A stretch of DNA of 64,000 nt from Pseudomonas sp. SG20056 (GTDB lineage: Bacteria > Pseudomonadota > Gammaproteobacteria > Pseudomonadales > Pseudomonadaceae): the NCBI RefSeq assembly GCF_031764535.1, contig NZ_CP134499.1, forward strand, positions 2,232,001 to 2,296,000, in the 5' to 3' direction. Positions 47,854 through 57,032 of this stretch are shown here, piece by piece. Made by a program: the position numbers and the translations under genes. The notes beneath the pieces were generated by a model. That model was not told the origin of the DNA. It did not search any database and worked only from the letters and a program-made list of their open reading frames with translations. Within the stretch, counting starts at the first letter, position 1; every line of letters begins with the position of its first letter.

Positions 47854-48690
47854 ATGAGTTGGATCAGCGCCCTCGCCGACCTGCAGCAACGCGGTGAACC
47901 CTGCGTGCTGGTGACCATCATCGAAGAACGCGGCTCAACCCCGCGCAATGCGGGCTCGAAAATGGTGGTCACCGCTGACCGCATCTTCGAGACCATCGGT
48001 GGTGGTCATCTGGAGTTCAAGGCGATGGAGCTGGCCCGCGAAATGCTCAGCAGCCGCAGCCAGGACACCCGCCTGGAGCGCTTCAGCCTCGGCGCCAGCC
48101 TTGGCCAGTGCTGCGGCGGTGCCACTGTGCTGCTGTTCGAACCCATGGGCCAGCCCCAGGCACAGATCGCCGTGTTCGGCGCTGGCCACGTTGGCCGCGC
48201 CCTGGTACCACTGCTCGCCAGCCTGCCATGCAAGGTGCGCTGGATCGACTCGCGGGAAAACGAGTTTCCCGAGCAGATCCCCGCCGGCGTGGACAAGGTG
48301 GTCAATGAAGAGGTGATCGACGAGATCGAACGCATGCCCGCCGGCAGCTACTTTATCGTCATGACCCACAACCATCAGCTCGACCTGGAGCTGACCGCCG
48401 CAATCCTCAAGCGCAATGATTTTGCCTACTACGGCCTGATCGGCTCGCAGACCAAGCGCGCCAAATTCGAACATCGCCTGCGTGATCGCGGTTTCGACCC
48501 AGGCGTTGTCGCGCGCATGCGCTGCCCCATGGGCATTGCCGAGGTGAAAGGCAAATTACCGGTGGAAATTGCCGTATCCATCGCCGGCGAAGTAATCGCC
48601 ACCTACAACGCGGCCTTTGGCCAAGAGAGCAAAAAGGGCCAGCCCAGCGTGGCCAAGCTGCTGCCCGCCTCTCGCCGAAGCCAGGCCTGA
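47854..48690 (+). CDS. xdhC: Xanthine dehydrogenase accessory protein XdhC
   Basis: A 278-residue cytoplasmic chaperone that binds the sulfurated molybdenum cofactor and delivers it to XdhB. The N-terminal XdhC/CoxI domain is seen as EERGSTPRNAGSKMVV and LGQCCGGATVLLFEP (cofactor-binding Cys pair). The C-terminal Rossmann part has VFGAGHVGRALVPLL and YGLIGSQTKRAKF. The ATG at 47854 follows GGAGG; a longer in-frame reading back to 47656 overlaps the hairpin and is not conserved. Confidence 0.93.
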   Translation: MSWISALADLQQRGEPCVLVTIIEERGSTPRNAGSKMVVTADRIFETIGGGHLEFKAMELAREMLSSRSQDTRLERFSLGASLGQCCGGATVLLFEPMGQPQAQIAVFGAGHVGRALVPLLASLPCKVRWIDSRENEFPEQIPAGVDKVVNEEVIDEIERMPAGSYFIVMTHNHQLDLELTAAILKRNDFAYYGLIGSQTKRAKFEHRLRDRGFDPGVVARMRCPMGIAEVKGKLPVEIAVSIAGEVIATYNAAFGQESKKGQPSVAKLLPASRRSQA

Positions 48691-48751
48691 CTATCTGCCC
48701 AGGCGCCCGCGTGCCTGAGCGACCAACTCCATAGATTGAGATCAGCGTTAC

Positions 48752-50056
48752 ATGACTAGCCCAGTGAAAGCCTACCGCGCCGCCATCCTGCACAGCATTG
48801 CCGACCCTGCCGTGGTGGGCGTTGAGCAATCCTATGAGTATTTTGAAGACGGTGTACTGGTCGTCGACAACGGTCAGGTGGCCAAAGTCGGCCACGCCGT
48901 AGACCTGCTGCCATCGCTCAAGGGCGTTGAAATCACCGAATACCGCGACGCGCTGATCACCCCCGGCTTTATCGACACCCATATCCACTACCCGCAAACC
49001 GGGATGATCGCCTCCTACGGCGAACAGCTGCTTGATTGGCTGAACACCTACACCTTCCCCACCGAGCAGCAGTTTGCCGACAAGGCCCATGCCGCGGACG
49101 TGGCCGGTATCTTCCTGAAAGAGCTGCTGCGCAACGGCACCACCACCGCCCTGGTGTTCGGCACGGTGCACAAGCAATCGGTAGACGCCTTCTTCGAGGC
49201 CGCCCAAACGCTGAACCTGCGCATGATCGCTGGTAAGGTGCTGATGGACCGCAACGCCCCGGACTACCTGACCGACACCCCGGAATCCGGCTACGCCGAC
49301 AGCAAAGAGTTGATCGAACGCTGGCACGGCAAAGGCCGCCTGCATTACGCGGTGACCCCACGTTTTGCCCCGACCAGCACCCCGGAACAGCTGACCCTGG
49401 CTGGCAAGCTGCTGGGCGAGTACCCGGACCTGTATATGCACACCCACCTCTCCGAGAACCGCAAGGAAATCGAGTGGGTCAAGGCGCTATTTCCCGAGCG
49501 CAAGGGTTACCTGGATGTGTACGACCACTACAAGTTGATCGGCGCCCGCTCGGTATTCGCCCACGGCGTGCACCTTTGCGACGACGAGTGCAAACGCCTG
49601 GCCGAAACCGGCTCGGCAGTGGCCTTCTGCCCGACTTCCAACCTGTTCCTTGGCAGCGGCCTGTTCGACCTCAATAAGCTCGAAGAACACGGCGTGCGCG
49701 TCGGCCTGGGTACCGATGTGGGCGCGGGCACCAGCTTCAGCCAGCTGCAATCGCTGAACGAGGCCTACAAGGTCATGCAGCTGCAAGGCAAGAAGCTCGA
49801 CCCGTTCAAGTCGCTGTACCTGGCCACCCTTGGCGGTGCCAATGCGCTGTACCTGGACGACAAGATTGGTAACTTCGCAAGCGGCAAAGACGCCGACTTC
49901 GTGGTGCTCGACTATAACGCCACGCCGCTGATCAGCTACCGCATGCAACAGGCCAAGACCCTCGACGAAAAACTCTTCGCCCTGACCATGCTCGGCGACG
50001 ACCGCGCGGTGAAGGAAACCTTCGCTGCCGGCCAATCGGTGCATCGCCGCGACTAA
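48752..50056 (+). CDS. guaD: Guanine deaminase
   Basis: A 434-residue amidohydrolase that converts guanine to xanthine and ammonia, feeding xanthine dehydrogenase. Metal ligands are in PGFIDTHIHYPQ (HxH), MHTHLSENRKEIEW, FAHGVHL, and the Asp in GLGTDVGAGTSFS. Length and motifs match bacterial GuaD. It lies 61 nt after xdhC and ends at a strong terminator, so the xdhABC-guaD genes form one unit. Confidence 0.95.
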   Translation: MTSPVKAYRAAILHSIADPAVVGVEQSYEYFEDGVLVVDNGQVAKVGHAVDLLPSLKGVEITEYRDALITPGFIDTHIHYPQTGMIASYGEQLLDWLNTYTFPTEQQFADKAHAADVAGIFLKELLRNGTTTALVFGTVHKQSVDAFFEAAQTLNLRMIAGKVLMDRNAPDYLTDTPESGYADSKELIERWHGKGRLHYAVTPRFAPTSTPEQLTLAGKLLGEYPDLYMHTHLSENRKEIEWVKALFPERKGYLDVYDHYKLIGARSVFAHGVHLCDDECKRLAETGSAVAFCPTSNLFLGSGLFDLNKLEEHGVRVGLGTDVGAGTSFSQLQSLNEAYKVMQLQGKKLDPFKSLYLATLGGANALYLDDKIGNFASGKDADFVVLDYNATPLISYRMQQAKTLDEKLFALTMLGDDRAVKETFAAGQSVHRRD

Positions 50057-50080
50057 GCCTGGTTGATCAACCACCACAAA

Positions 50081-50109
50081 AAAGCCCGCTGATTAAGCGG
50101 GCTTTTTGT
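50081..50109. terminator. Bidirectional terminator after guaD
   Basis: Stem AAAGCCCGCT/AGCGGGCTTT with a 5-nt loop, flanked by A-run and T-run, between convergent guaD and gntR. Confidence 0.9.
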
Positions 50110-50127
50110 TGGTGCCGACTACGCTGC

Positions 50128-50886
50128 TTAGCGACTTGCAGCTTTCTTCTTGCTGCCCGGCAGCAGGTGCGAGAACACCGCGTGCAGGTCATCGGAGGCG
50201 GTTTCGCCATCCAGATTGAGCTTGGCGTCAACGCTGTCCATGTGGCGCATCATCAGGTCCACCGCCACTTCAACATTGCCGGCTTCGATGGCGTCGATCA
50301 CCTGGTCATGCTCGGCATCCGAGCAGTGGGTGCGGCTGTTGCTTTCATACAGGGCGATGATCAGCGAGGTCTGGGAAATCAGGCTGCGCAGAAAGCCTAG
50401 CAAGGTCAGGTTACCGGCGGCTTCCGCGAGTTTCAGGTGGAACTCACCCGACAGACGAATGCCCATGCCACGGTCACCACGGGCGAAGCAGTCACGCTCA
50501 TCAATAACCATCTGGCGCAGCGCGGCAATCTGTTCCGGCTTGGCGTTCTTGCAGGCCAACTCGGTAATCGCCCGTTCGATCATGCGGCGCACATAGAAGA
50601 TCTGCCGAGCTTCTTCCGCCCCCGGGCTGGCCACTACCGCGCCACGGTTAGGCCGCAGCAGCACCACGCCTTCGTGGGCCAGGCGCGACAAGGCACGACG
50701 GATAATGGTGCGGCTGACGCCGAAGATTTCACCGAGCGCCTCTTCACTTAGCTTGGTGCCAGGAGCCAGACGCTGTTCGAGAATGGCATCGAAGATATGG
50801 GCGTAAACGACATCGTCCTGAGTCCCGCTGCGAGTGCTCTTGCCTTCGCGCGTCTGCTTCTTAAGGGGCTGCAATTGTTCGTTCAT
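50128..50886 (-). CDS. GntR/FCD-family regulator, probable purine-regulon regulator
   Basis: A 252-residue regulator. The winged helix has AHIFDAILEQRLAPGTKLSE and VSRTIIRRALSRLAHEGVV; the FCD ligand domain follows (about 100-235) with metal-site His residues in SGEFHLKLAEAAGN and VDLMMRHMDSV. The ATG at 50886 is chosen over a TTG six codons upstream. It sits inside the purine locus, and a TTGTACACAA palindrome lies 111 nt before its start. The same palindrome precedes four other purine or moaA units, so it is the best candidate to bind them. Confidence 0.85.
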   Translation of the reverse strand: MNEQLQPLKKQTREGKSTRSGTQDDVVYAHIFDAILEQRLAPGTKLSEEALGEIFGVSRTIIRRALSRLAHEGVVLLRPNRGAVVASPGAEEARQIFYVRRMIERAITELACKNAKPEQIAALRQMVIDERDCFARGDRGMGIRLSGEFHLKLAEAAGNLTLLGFLRSLISQTSLIIALYESNSRTHCSDAEHDQVIDAIEAGNVEVAVDLMMRHMDSVDAKLNLDGETASDDLHAVFSHLLPGSKKKAASR

Positions 50887-50997
50887 TGTGGCTCGCGTGA
50901 TCAAGGTTCGGCGGTTGCTGATGCAACTCTACTGTGTCTCACCTACCTTCTGGCAAGCAGCACATCAGTAAAAAGTCACAAATAAAAAGCCCTTGCA

Positions 50998-51007
50998 TTG
51001 TACACAA
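50998..51007. promoter_or_regulatory. TTGT-AC-ACAA operator upstream of gntR
   Basis: TTGTACACAA, within the longer dyad CATTGTACACAATG. Probable autoregulatory site of the GntR-type gene. Confidence 0.6.
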
Positions 51008-51132
51008 TGTGATCAATGCGTACACCGCTACCAATGCATAACGATCGTGCAAACGTGCATTTGCACGCGCTTTCCAGACGCATTCCTCGGCCACCCCATC
51101 CGCAGTGCCAGAATAATTTCTTATATGCAGCA

Positions 51133-51345
51133 TTATTCTTGTTCGAGAATCTGCTTAGCAACGCTGAAGACGACTTGCCATTCCTGCACCAACGCAGCGG
51201 CAAATAATGCTGAACCTCCACCAATCAGGGCGCTGTAAGCGCCTTGGCTGGCTGTATTGCTGAGCGACCCGGCACACAGCGTAGAAATCATCGGTAATCC
51301 GTAAGTAAAAAAACCGAGTACATACCGAATTTTAACCAGAAACAT
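51133..51345 (-). CDS. Doubtful small hydrophobic ORF
   Basis: A 70-codon frame (MFLVKIRYVLGFFTYGLPMI...) with a Gly/Ala-rich hydrophobic middle (ALIGGGSALFAAALVQEW) reminiscent of a small membrane protein. There is no convincing ribosome-binding site. It ends far from any gene on the same strand. It may be real or chance. Confidence 0.3.
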   Translation of the reverse strand: MFLVKIRYVLGFFTYGLPMISTLCAGSLSNTASQGAYSALIGGGSALFAAALVQEWQVVFSVAKQILEQE

Positions 51346-51357
51346 TATTTGCTTTTT

Positions 51358-51367
51358 TTGTATACAA
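51358..51367. promoter_or_regulatory. TTGT-AT-ACAA operator upstream of the NCS2 permease
   Basis: Exact TTGTATACAA, 145 nt before the permease start. Confidence 0.6.
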
Positions 51368-51395
51368 CATCATAATCGGCCTCAGTGTTATTTCT

Positions 51396-51409
51396 TGACC
51401 GATAGGTCA
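51396..51409. promoter_or_regulatory. TGAC-N6-GTCA palindrome upstream of the NCS2 permease
   Basis: TGAC-CGATAG-GTCA, extended to TTGACC...GGTCAG; 28 nt downstream of the TTGTATACAA site. Confidence 0.55.
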
Positions 51410-51512
51410 GCTAAGCACGCCAGCAAGGCAAAAAACACCACCTACCTCAAGAGTCGAGCAGTGCGCAGCACAGGCTCTGGGTGGCACACAACAAGAGATG
51501 AGGAGTACCCCT

Positions 51513-52862
51513 GTGGAAAGCGCTAAACAAGAACAACAGGCGACGCAGATGCAAGAGCTGATCAAACCCGGTCTACTTGACCGCTTCTTCAAGCTGACCG
51601 AACACCGCACCACAATCAAAACCGAGCTGCTGGCGGGCCTGACGACTTTCGTCACCATGGCTTACATCATCTTCGTTAACCCCAACATCATGGCTTCGGC
51701 CGGCGTCGACCATGGCGCAGCCTTTGTTGCCACGTGCATCGGTGCAGCCCTGGGCTGCTTCCTGATGGGGCTGTATGCCAACTGGCCTGTTGGCCTGGCA
51801 CCCGGCATGGGCTTGAACGCCTTCTTCACCTACACCGTGGTCGGCGAAATGGGCTACAGCTGGCAGATTGCCCTGGGCGCGGTGTTTATCTCCGGCGTGC
51901 TATTCATGATCATGAGCCTGTCGAAGATCCGCGAATGGCTGCTCAACAGCATCCCCATGAGCCTGCGTTTTGCCATGGGTGCGGGGGTGGGTCTGTTCCT
52001 TGGCCTGATCGGCCTGAAGACCGCCGGTATTGTCGTCGACAGCCCGGCAACACTGCTGACCATGGGGTCGTTCGGTGAACCGAGCGCGATCCTGGCTGCC
52101 GTTTGCTTTCTGCTGATTGCCGTACTGAGCCACCGCAACGTGTTTGGCGCCATCCTGTTCAGCATGCTCGGCGTCACCGCCCTGGGCTGGGCACTGGGCC
52201 TGGTTGAATACAACGGTCTGGTTTCCATGCCGCCGAGCCTCGCCCCGACCTTTCTGGCCATGGACATCGCCGGTGCCTTCAACGTTGCCATGGTCAGCGT
52301 GATTCTGGCCTTCCTCTTCGTCAACATGTTCGACACCGCTGGCACCCTGATGGGCGTTGCCCATCGCGCTAACCTGGTGGATGAAGACGGCAAGATCCAG
52401 AACCTTTCCAAAGCCCTCAAGGCGGACAGTACCTCCAGCGTGGTTGGTGCCATGGTCGGTTGCCCACCGGTAACCAGCTATGTGGAAAGTGCTGCTGGCG
52501 TTGCTGCCGGTGGCCGTACCGGTCTGACCGCTGTCGCTGTGGGCGTGCTGTTTCTCTGCGCGATGTTCTTTGCCCCACTGGCCGGCATGATCCCTGCCTA
52601 CGCTACTGCTGGCGCACTGATTTATGTAGCAATGCTGATGATGAGCGGCATGGCGCATATCGACTGGAAAGATCATACCGACACCATCCCGGCGATCGTT
52701 ACCGTGGTCATGATGCCGCTGACTTTCTCGATCGCCAACGGTATTGCTCTGGGCTTCCTGACCTACGCGACACTGAAACTGCTGACCGGTCAGCGCGACA
52801 AGGTATCGGTAAGCTTGTACGTTCTGTGCATCATCTTTATCGCCAAGTTCGCCTTCCTGTAA
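51513..52862 (+). CDS. NCS2 purine permease, AzgA/GhxP type
   Basis: A 449-residue inner-membrane H+ symporter for adenine, guanine or hypoxanthine. The AzgA-type signatures are AYIIFVNPNIMASAGVD, NWPVGLAPGMGLNAFF and SYVESAAGVAAGGRTGLTA. About 12-14 helices. The start is GTG at 51513 with AGGAG 7 nt before it. Its place in the guaD/xdh locus suggests guanine or hypoxanthine as substrate. Two kinds of candidate operator lie upstream. Confidence 0.9.
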   Translation: MESAKQEQQATQMQELIKPGLLDRFFKLTEHRTTIKTELLAGLTTFVTMAYIIFVNPNIMASAGVDHGAAFVATCIGAALGCFLMGLYANWPVGLAPGMGLNAFFTYTVVGEMGYSWQIALGAVFISGVLFMIMSLSKIREWLLNSIPMSLRFAMGAGVGLFLGLIGLKTAGIVVDSPATLLTMGSFGEPSAILAAVCFLLIAVLSHRNVFGAILFSMLGVTALGWALGLVEYNGLVSMPPSLAPTFLAMDIAGAFNVAMVSVILAFLFVNMFDTAGTLMGVAHRANLVDEDGKIQNLSKALKADSTSSVVGAMVGCPPVTSYVESAAGVAAGGRTGLTAVAVGVLFLCAMFFAPLAGMIPAYATAGALIYVAMLMMSGMAHIDWKDHTDTIPAIVTVVMMPLTFSIANGIALGFLTYATLKLLTGQRDKVSVSLYVLCIIFIAKFAFL

Positions 52863-52882
52863 GGTTGGCCGGCTGGTAACCA

Positions 52883-52910
52883 AGCCCCGGCGCACGCGTC
52901 GGGGCTTTTG
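52883..52910 (+). terminator. Terminator between the NCS2 permease and LysE genes
   Basis: AAGCCCCG/CGGGGCTT with a 10-nt loop, followed by TT. Confidence 0.8.
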
Positions 52911-52929
52911 CGCATCTGGAGAATCGCTA

Positions 52930-53556
52930 ATGAGCCTGGAAACCTGGCTGTTGTTCGCAAGTGCTGCACTGGTGGTGATTCTGATCCCCGGGCCGCTGTC
53001 ACTGTTGATGGTCAGCAACAGCCTGAACTATGGCCTGCGCCGCTCGGCCCCAGCCTTTATAGGTGGGGTGTCCGCCTCGATCTGCCTGTTGAGCGCTTCG
53101 GCACTCGGCCTTGGCGCGCTGCTACTGGCCTCGGAGCAGCTATTCAGCCTGCTGAAGATTGTCGGCGCGCTGTACCTATTCTACCTCGCCTGGCAAAGCT
53201 GGCAGGAATCGCGCAAAGCCGCAAAGCCGGTGACGGCGGAAGAGCAGCCGGTCAATCCGAGCTTTCGCGCCATGTTCTGGAAGGCCTTCGGCCTGGGCGC
53301 CAGTAACCCCAAGGACATTCTGTTCTTTGCCGCATTTCTGCCGCAATTCATCAGCGCCGAGCGACCCATGCTTGGCCAGCTACTGGTAATGATCGCCACC
53401 TGGGCAGTGTTGGATCTGGCCTGCAAACTGTTCTACGGCCTCAGCGCTCAGGGCGCGGCGCGCTACCTGCGTTCAGGCAAAGGCCAGGTGTGGTTCAACC
53501 GCATCAGTGCTGCCTTGTTTGGCGGTGCCGGCGCCGCATCGCTGCTTAGTCGCTGA
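52930..53556 (+). CDS. LysE/RhtB-family exporter
   Basis: A 208-residue inner-membrane exporter with six helices. The family start VILIPGPLSLLMVSNSLNYG and the later FWKAFGLGASNPKDILFF are typical. Members export amino acids or related metabolites. TGGAGA precedes the ATG. It is interposed within the purine locus; it may relieve accumulation of a pathway product, but that is speculative. Confidence 0.85.
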   Translation: MSLETWLLFASAALVVILIPGPLSLLMVSNSLNYGLRRSAPAFIGGVSASICLLSASALGLGALLLASEQLFSLLKIVGALYLFYLAWQSWQESRKAAKPVTAEEQPVNPSFRAMFWKAFGLGASNPKDILFFAAFLPQFISAERPMLGQLLVMIATWAVLDLACKLFYGLSAQGAARYLRSGKGQVWFNRISAALFGGAGAASLLSR

Positions 53557-53636
53557 CGTTATACCGAACTCGCGAAGTCCGCAGCTATGCGGCTTCGCAC
53601 ACTCACCGCCCCACTCAGCCCCCCTCAAAGCGCAGG

Positions 53637-53665
53637 CAAAAAAAAGCCCGCAGTGTGTACGGGCT
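53637..53665 (-). terminator. Rho-independent terminator of hiuH
   Basis: On the minus strand AGCCCG/CGGGCT with a 9-nt loop, then a run of eight T. Confidence 0.85.
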
Positions 53666-53706
53666 AAGGACTCTTAAATTGAGTCAGAGGGTGACAAGCA
53701 TTCGGT

Positions 53707-54060
53707 TCAGCTACCGCGGTAGGTGGAGTAGCTGTAAGGGGAAATCAGCAATGGCACGTGGTAATGCTCCTGCCCGGCATCGATGCCGAAGCGCAGCACA
53801 ACAACATCCAGAAAAGCCTGTTCAGGCAATTTGACGCCGCGTGCGCGGTAGTAATCGCCGGCATGGAAATGCAGCTGGTAAACCCCGCTGCGGTAATCGT
53901 CACCTTGCAACACTGGCGCATCGCAGCGGCCATCGTGGTTGGTGACAACGCTATTGAGCAGCTCCATCTGAGCCCCTTCAACGCGATACAACTCAATCTT
54001 CAATTCGCTGCCTGGGCAACCATGGGCGGCATCCAGTACGTGTGTGGTCAATCGTCCCAT
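53707..54060 (-). CDS. hiuH: 5-hydroxyisourate hydrolase
   Basis: A 117-residue transthyretin-related enzyme that opens 5-hydroxyisourate to OHCU, the step after urate oxidation. N-terminal LTTHVLDAAHGCPG supplies an active-site His, HYHVPLLISPYSYSTYRGS holds the second His and the diagnostic C-terminal YRGS. No signal peptide. It is divergent from puuE, with one palindromic site near each start. Confidence 0.95.
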   Translation of the reverse strand: MGRLTTHVLDAAHGCPGSELKIELYRVEGAQMELLNSVVTNHDGRCDAPVLQGDDYRSGVYQLHFHAGDYYRARGVKLPEQAFLDVVVLRFGIDAGQEHYHVPLLISPYSYSTYRGS

Positions 54061-54209
54061 CGCTTATGGGCACCTACGCAGACAAGCCAACGCAGGCACC
54101 GCACCTCCTCTACTTTTATTGAATTCGGCAGATTTATCAGGCTAAGCAGCCTTGACTGAGCTCAAGCATAGCATGTTGAAATCACAAAATAAGACACTTT
54201 TTCAAAAAA

Positions 54210-54219
54210 GTGTACACAA
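54210..54219. promoter_or_regulatory. GTGT-AC-ACAA site on the hiuH side
   Basis: GTGTACACAA, one base off the TTGT-RY-ACAA consensus, 149 nt from the hiuH start. Confidence 0.45.
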
Positions 54220-54390
54220 TAATCCGAACATTAAGCCGGCTTAGCGCACCGTTATCGAGCAGTAAATCGGCCATAAGTGCTTGCGAGCACTGCTTTTGCA
54301 CAGAAACAGCTGACGAAGTGGACAGATTCATCATTAAGGCAAAATTTCACAAAATAAGTGAATTTTAGATTTACAAGATGCAAAGCACTT

Positions 54391-54400
54391 TGTATACAAT
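54391..54400. promoter_or_regulatory. TTGT-AT-ACAA operator upstream of puuE
   Basis: Exact TTGTATACAA, 73 nt before the puuE GTG, inside an AT-rich promoter stretch. The rest of the 54061-54473 region shows no gene. Confidence 0.6.
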
Positions 54401-54473
54401 TAGCCCATCACGGTCGTGCAACGCATCCATGCCTGCCCACTGACCGCCACAAACAGCAAGAAGGAAGACTGCA

Positions 54474-55415
54474 GTGAGCGCTGACTACCCACGCGACCTG
54501 ATCGGTTACGCCAACAACCCACCCCATCCGCATTGGCCGAATGATGCGCGAATCGCCCTGTCCTTTGTTCTCAACTATGAGGAAGGCGGCGAGCGCAGCA
54601 TCCTGCACGGCGACAAAGAGTCCGAGGCGTTTCTCTCCGAGATGGTTTCGGCCCAGCCACTGCAAGGCCAGCGCAACCTGTGCATGGAGTCGCTTTACGA
54701 GTATGGCAGCCGTGCCGGCGTCTGGCGTTTGCTGAACCTGTTCCAGAAGCACAACATCCCGCTGACCATCTTTGCCGTGGCCATGGCTGCGCAGCGTCAT
54801 CCAGATGCGATCAAGGCGATGGCCGCCGCAGGCCACGAGATCTGCAGCCACGGCTACCGCTGGATCGACTACCAGAACATGAGCGAAGCCGAAGAGCGCG
54901 AGCATATGCTCGAAGCCATCCGCATCCTGACTGAACTGACCGGCGAACGCCCGGTGGGCTGGTACACCGGCCGCCTCGGCCCGAACACCCGCCGCCTGGT
55001 ACGTGAAGAAGGTGGTTTCCTGTATGACAGCGACACCTACGACGACGACCTGCCCTACTGGGATCCGGCCAGCACCGTGGAAAAACCGCACCTGGTGATC
55101 CCTTACACACTCGACACCAACGACATGCGCTTCACCCAGGTGCAGGGCTTCAACAAGGGCGATGATTTCTTCGAGTACTTGAAGGACGCCTTTGATGTGC
55201 TCTACGCCGAAGGCGTAGCCGGCGCGCCGAAAATGCTTTCGATTGGCATGCACTGCCGCCTGCTCGGCCGCCCCGCACGCCTGGCCTCATTGGCGCGCTT
55301 CCTTGAATACGTGCAGAGCCACGAAAAAGTCTGGTGCGCCCGCCGCGTCGACATCGCCAAACACTGGCACGCGACCCATCCGCTGCAAGAGCCATCCAAG
55401 GAGAGCTCGAAATGA
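54474..55415 (+). CDS. puuE: Allantoinase PuuE
   Basis: A 313-residue metal-independent allantoinase of the polysaccharide-deacetylase fold that opens allantoin to allantoate. Recognisable blocks are ALSFVLNYEEGGERS, GHEICSHGYRWIDYQNM and PVGWYTGRLGPNTRRLV. The start is GTG with AAGGAAG before it. The stop overlaps the uraD start (ATGA). This is the first gene of the puuE-uraD-alc-allA-puuD unit. Confidence 0.95.
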   Translation: MSADYPRDLIGYANNPPHPHWPNDARIALSFVLNYEEGGERSILHGDKESEAFLSEMVSAQPLQGQRNLCMESLYEYGSRAGVWRLLNLFQKHNIPLTIFAVAMAAQRHPDAIKAMAAAGHEICSHGYRWIDYQNMSEAEEREHMLEAIRILTELTGERPVGWYTGRLGPNTRRLVREEGGFLYDSDTYDDDLPYWDPASTVEKPHLVIPYTLDTNDMRFTQVQGFNKGDDFFEYLKDAFDVLYAEGVAGAPKMLSIGMHCRLLGRPARLASLARFLEYVQSHEKVWCARRVDIAKHWHATHPLQEPSKESSK

Positions 55416-55927
55416 GCCGTTTTCAAACCCTGACCCCGTCCCGTTTGACCCGTGAAGACTTCGTCAAAGTCTTCGCTGATATCTACGAGCACTCGCCCTG
55501 GGTCGCCGAAAAGGCTTTTGACCTGGGCCAGGACGACAGCATCAACGAAATCAACGGCCTGCATCAGCGCATGGCCGATCTGTTGCTCAGTGCCAGCCAC
55601 GCTGCACAACTGGCACTGATCAATGCTCACCCGGACCTGGCCGGCAAGGCAGCCGTACGTGGTGAGTTAACCGCCTCTTCGACGTCGGAGCAGGCCGGTG
55701 CGGGCATTCATGAATGCACCGCAGAAGAGTTCGCCCGCTTTACCGAACTGAACGATGCCTACAAAGCCAAGTTCGGCTTCCCCTTCATCATGGCGGTGAA
55801 AGGCAGCAATCGGCACCAGATCCTGGCGGCCTTCGAGGAGCGGATTCACAACTCCCCGGAGCAGGAATTCGCCTGCGCCCTGGCCGAGATCAACAAGATC
55901 GCGCTGTTCCGCTTGCAGCAGCTGTAG
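55412..55927 (+). CDS. uraD: OHCU decarboxylase
   Basis: A 171-residue helical enzyme that decarboxylates OHCU to S-allantoin. The catalytic His is in INAHPDLAGKAA and the second signature is TELNDAYKAKFGFPFIMAVK. The ATG at 55412 follows AAGGAGAG; an upstream in-frame codon at 55334 would lie inside puuE. Coupled to puuE by ATGA. Confidence 0.95.
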   Translation: MSRFQTLTPSRLTREDFVKVFADIYEHSPWVAEKAFDLGQDDSINEINGLHQRMADLLLSASHAAQLALINAHPDLAGKAAVRGELTASSTSEQAGAGIHECTAEEFARFTELNDAYKAKFGFPFIMAVKGSNRHQILAAFEERIHNSPEQEFACALAEINKIALFRLQQL

Positions 55928-55977
55928 GCCGCAAGCCCTCCGCCCTCCCCAACGCCATCATCTAAGGCAGACATTTC

Positions 55978-56973
55978 ATGAAAGCTTACGCCGTACCCTT
56001 TGAGAAATACGTCAACCTCGCCGACGCACGCCTGGGCACCAAGGCCATCTCGGTCACCGACGACTGGTTCGCCGACGTTAACCGTCTGTTCCAGCCGACC
56101 CCGGCCGTATGGAAGGAGGGCGTGTTCGATGACAACGGCAAGTGGATGGATGGCTGGGAATCGCGCCGCAAGCGCTTCGAGGGTTACGACAGCGCGGTAA
56201 TCCGCCTGGGCGTGCCGGGCTCGATCAAGGGCGTGGACATCGACACCAGTTTCTTCACCGGTAACTTCCCGCCGTCGGCATCCCTGGAAGGCTGCTTCGT
56301 CGCCGAAGGTGACCCAACCGACGCCACCCAGTGGACTGAGGTGCTGGGCGCTGTCGAGTTGCAGGGCAACAGCCACCACTATCACGAAATCAATAACGCC
56401 CAGGCCTTCACCCACCTGCGCTTCAACATCTACCCAGACGGCGGCGTCGCTCGTCTGCGCGTTTACGGCGTACCGTTCCGTGACTGGAGCAACGTTGGCG
56501 ACAACGAGCAGATCGACCTGGCAGCCGCACTGAATGGCGGTCGCGCCCTGGCCTGCTCGGACGAACACTTCGGCCGCATGAGCAACATCCTCAACCCGGG
56601 TCGTGGCATCAACATGGGCGACGGCTGGGAAACCGCACGTCGTCGCACGCCAGGTAACGACTGGGTAATCGTCGCCCTCGGCCATCCGGGCGAGATCGAA
56701 CGCATTGTCGTAGACACCCTGCACTTCAAAGGCAACTACCCGGACAGCTGCTCGATCCAGGGCGCCTTCGTCAAAGGCGGCACCGACAGCCAGATCGAAA
56801 CCCAGAGCCTGTTCTGGCGCGACCTGCTGCCGAGCCAGAAACTGCAGATGCACGCCGAACACGAGTTCAGCGAGCAGATCAACGCGCTGGGCCCGATCAC
56901 CCACGTACGGGTGAACGTGTTCCCGGACGGTGGTATCAGCCGTCTGCGCCTGTTCGGCAAAGTCGCCAAGTAA
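55978..56973 (+). CDS. alc: Allantoicase
   Basis: A 331-residue enzyme that splits allantoate to ureidoglycolate and urea. It has the two tandem allantoicase repeats, first around [20 protein letters not shown] and second around [20 protein letters not shown], each followed by an RLRxxG beta-strand ([19 protein letters not shown]). AAGGCAG precedes the ATG. A GC-rich hairpin separates it from allA. Confidence 0.95.
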   Translation: MKAYAVPFEKYVNLADARLGTKAISVTDDWFADVNRLFQPTPAVWKEGVFDDNGKWMDGWESRRKRFEGYDSAVIRLGVPGSIKGVDIDTSFFTGNFPPSASLEGCFVAEGDPTDATQWTEVLGAVELQGNSHHYHEINNAQAFTHLRFNIYPDGGVARLRVYGVPFRDWSNVGDNEQIDLAAALNGGRALACSDEHFGRMSNILNPGRGINMGDGWETARRRTPGNDWVIVALGHPGEIERIVVDTLHFKGNYPDSCSIQGAFVKGGTDSQIETQSLFWRDLLPSQKLQMHAEHEFSEQINALGPITHVRVNVFPDGGISRLRLFGKVAK

Positions 56974-56982
56974 GCCAATAAA

Positions 56983-57005
56983 CCCCTCTCCCTCAGGGAG
57001 AGGGG
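56983..57005 (+). other. Perfect intercistronic hairpin between alc and allA
   Basis: CCCCTCTCCC/GGGAGAGGGG with a TCA loop. No T-run. Short dispersed GC hairpins of this form are common in pseudomonad and xanthomonad intergenic DNA; it may stabilise the upstream message. Confidence 0.55.
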
Positions 57006-57032
57006 CATAAACGAACGAACAAGAAGACCAAC

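Larger units (their letters stand above)
50887..51512. other. Divergent regulatory region between gntR and the NCS2 permease
   Basis: About 625 nt of relatively AT-rich DNA. It holds two TTGT-RY-ACAA palindromes and one TGAC-N6-GTCA palindrome (listed separately). A doubtful 70-codon frame on the minus strand occupies the middle. Confidence 0.6.
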
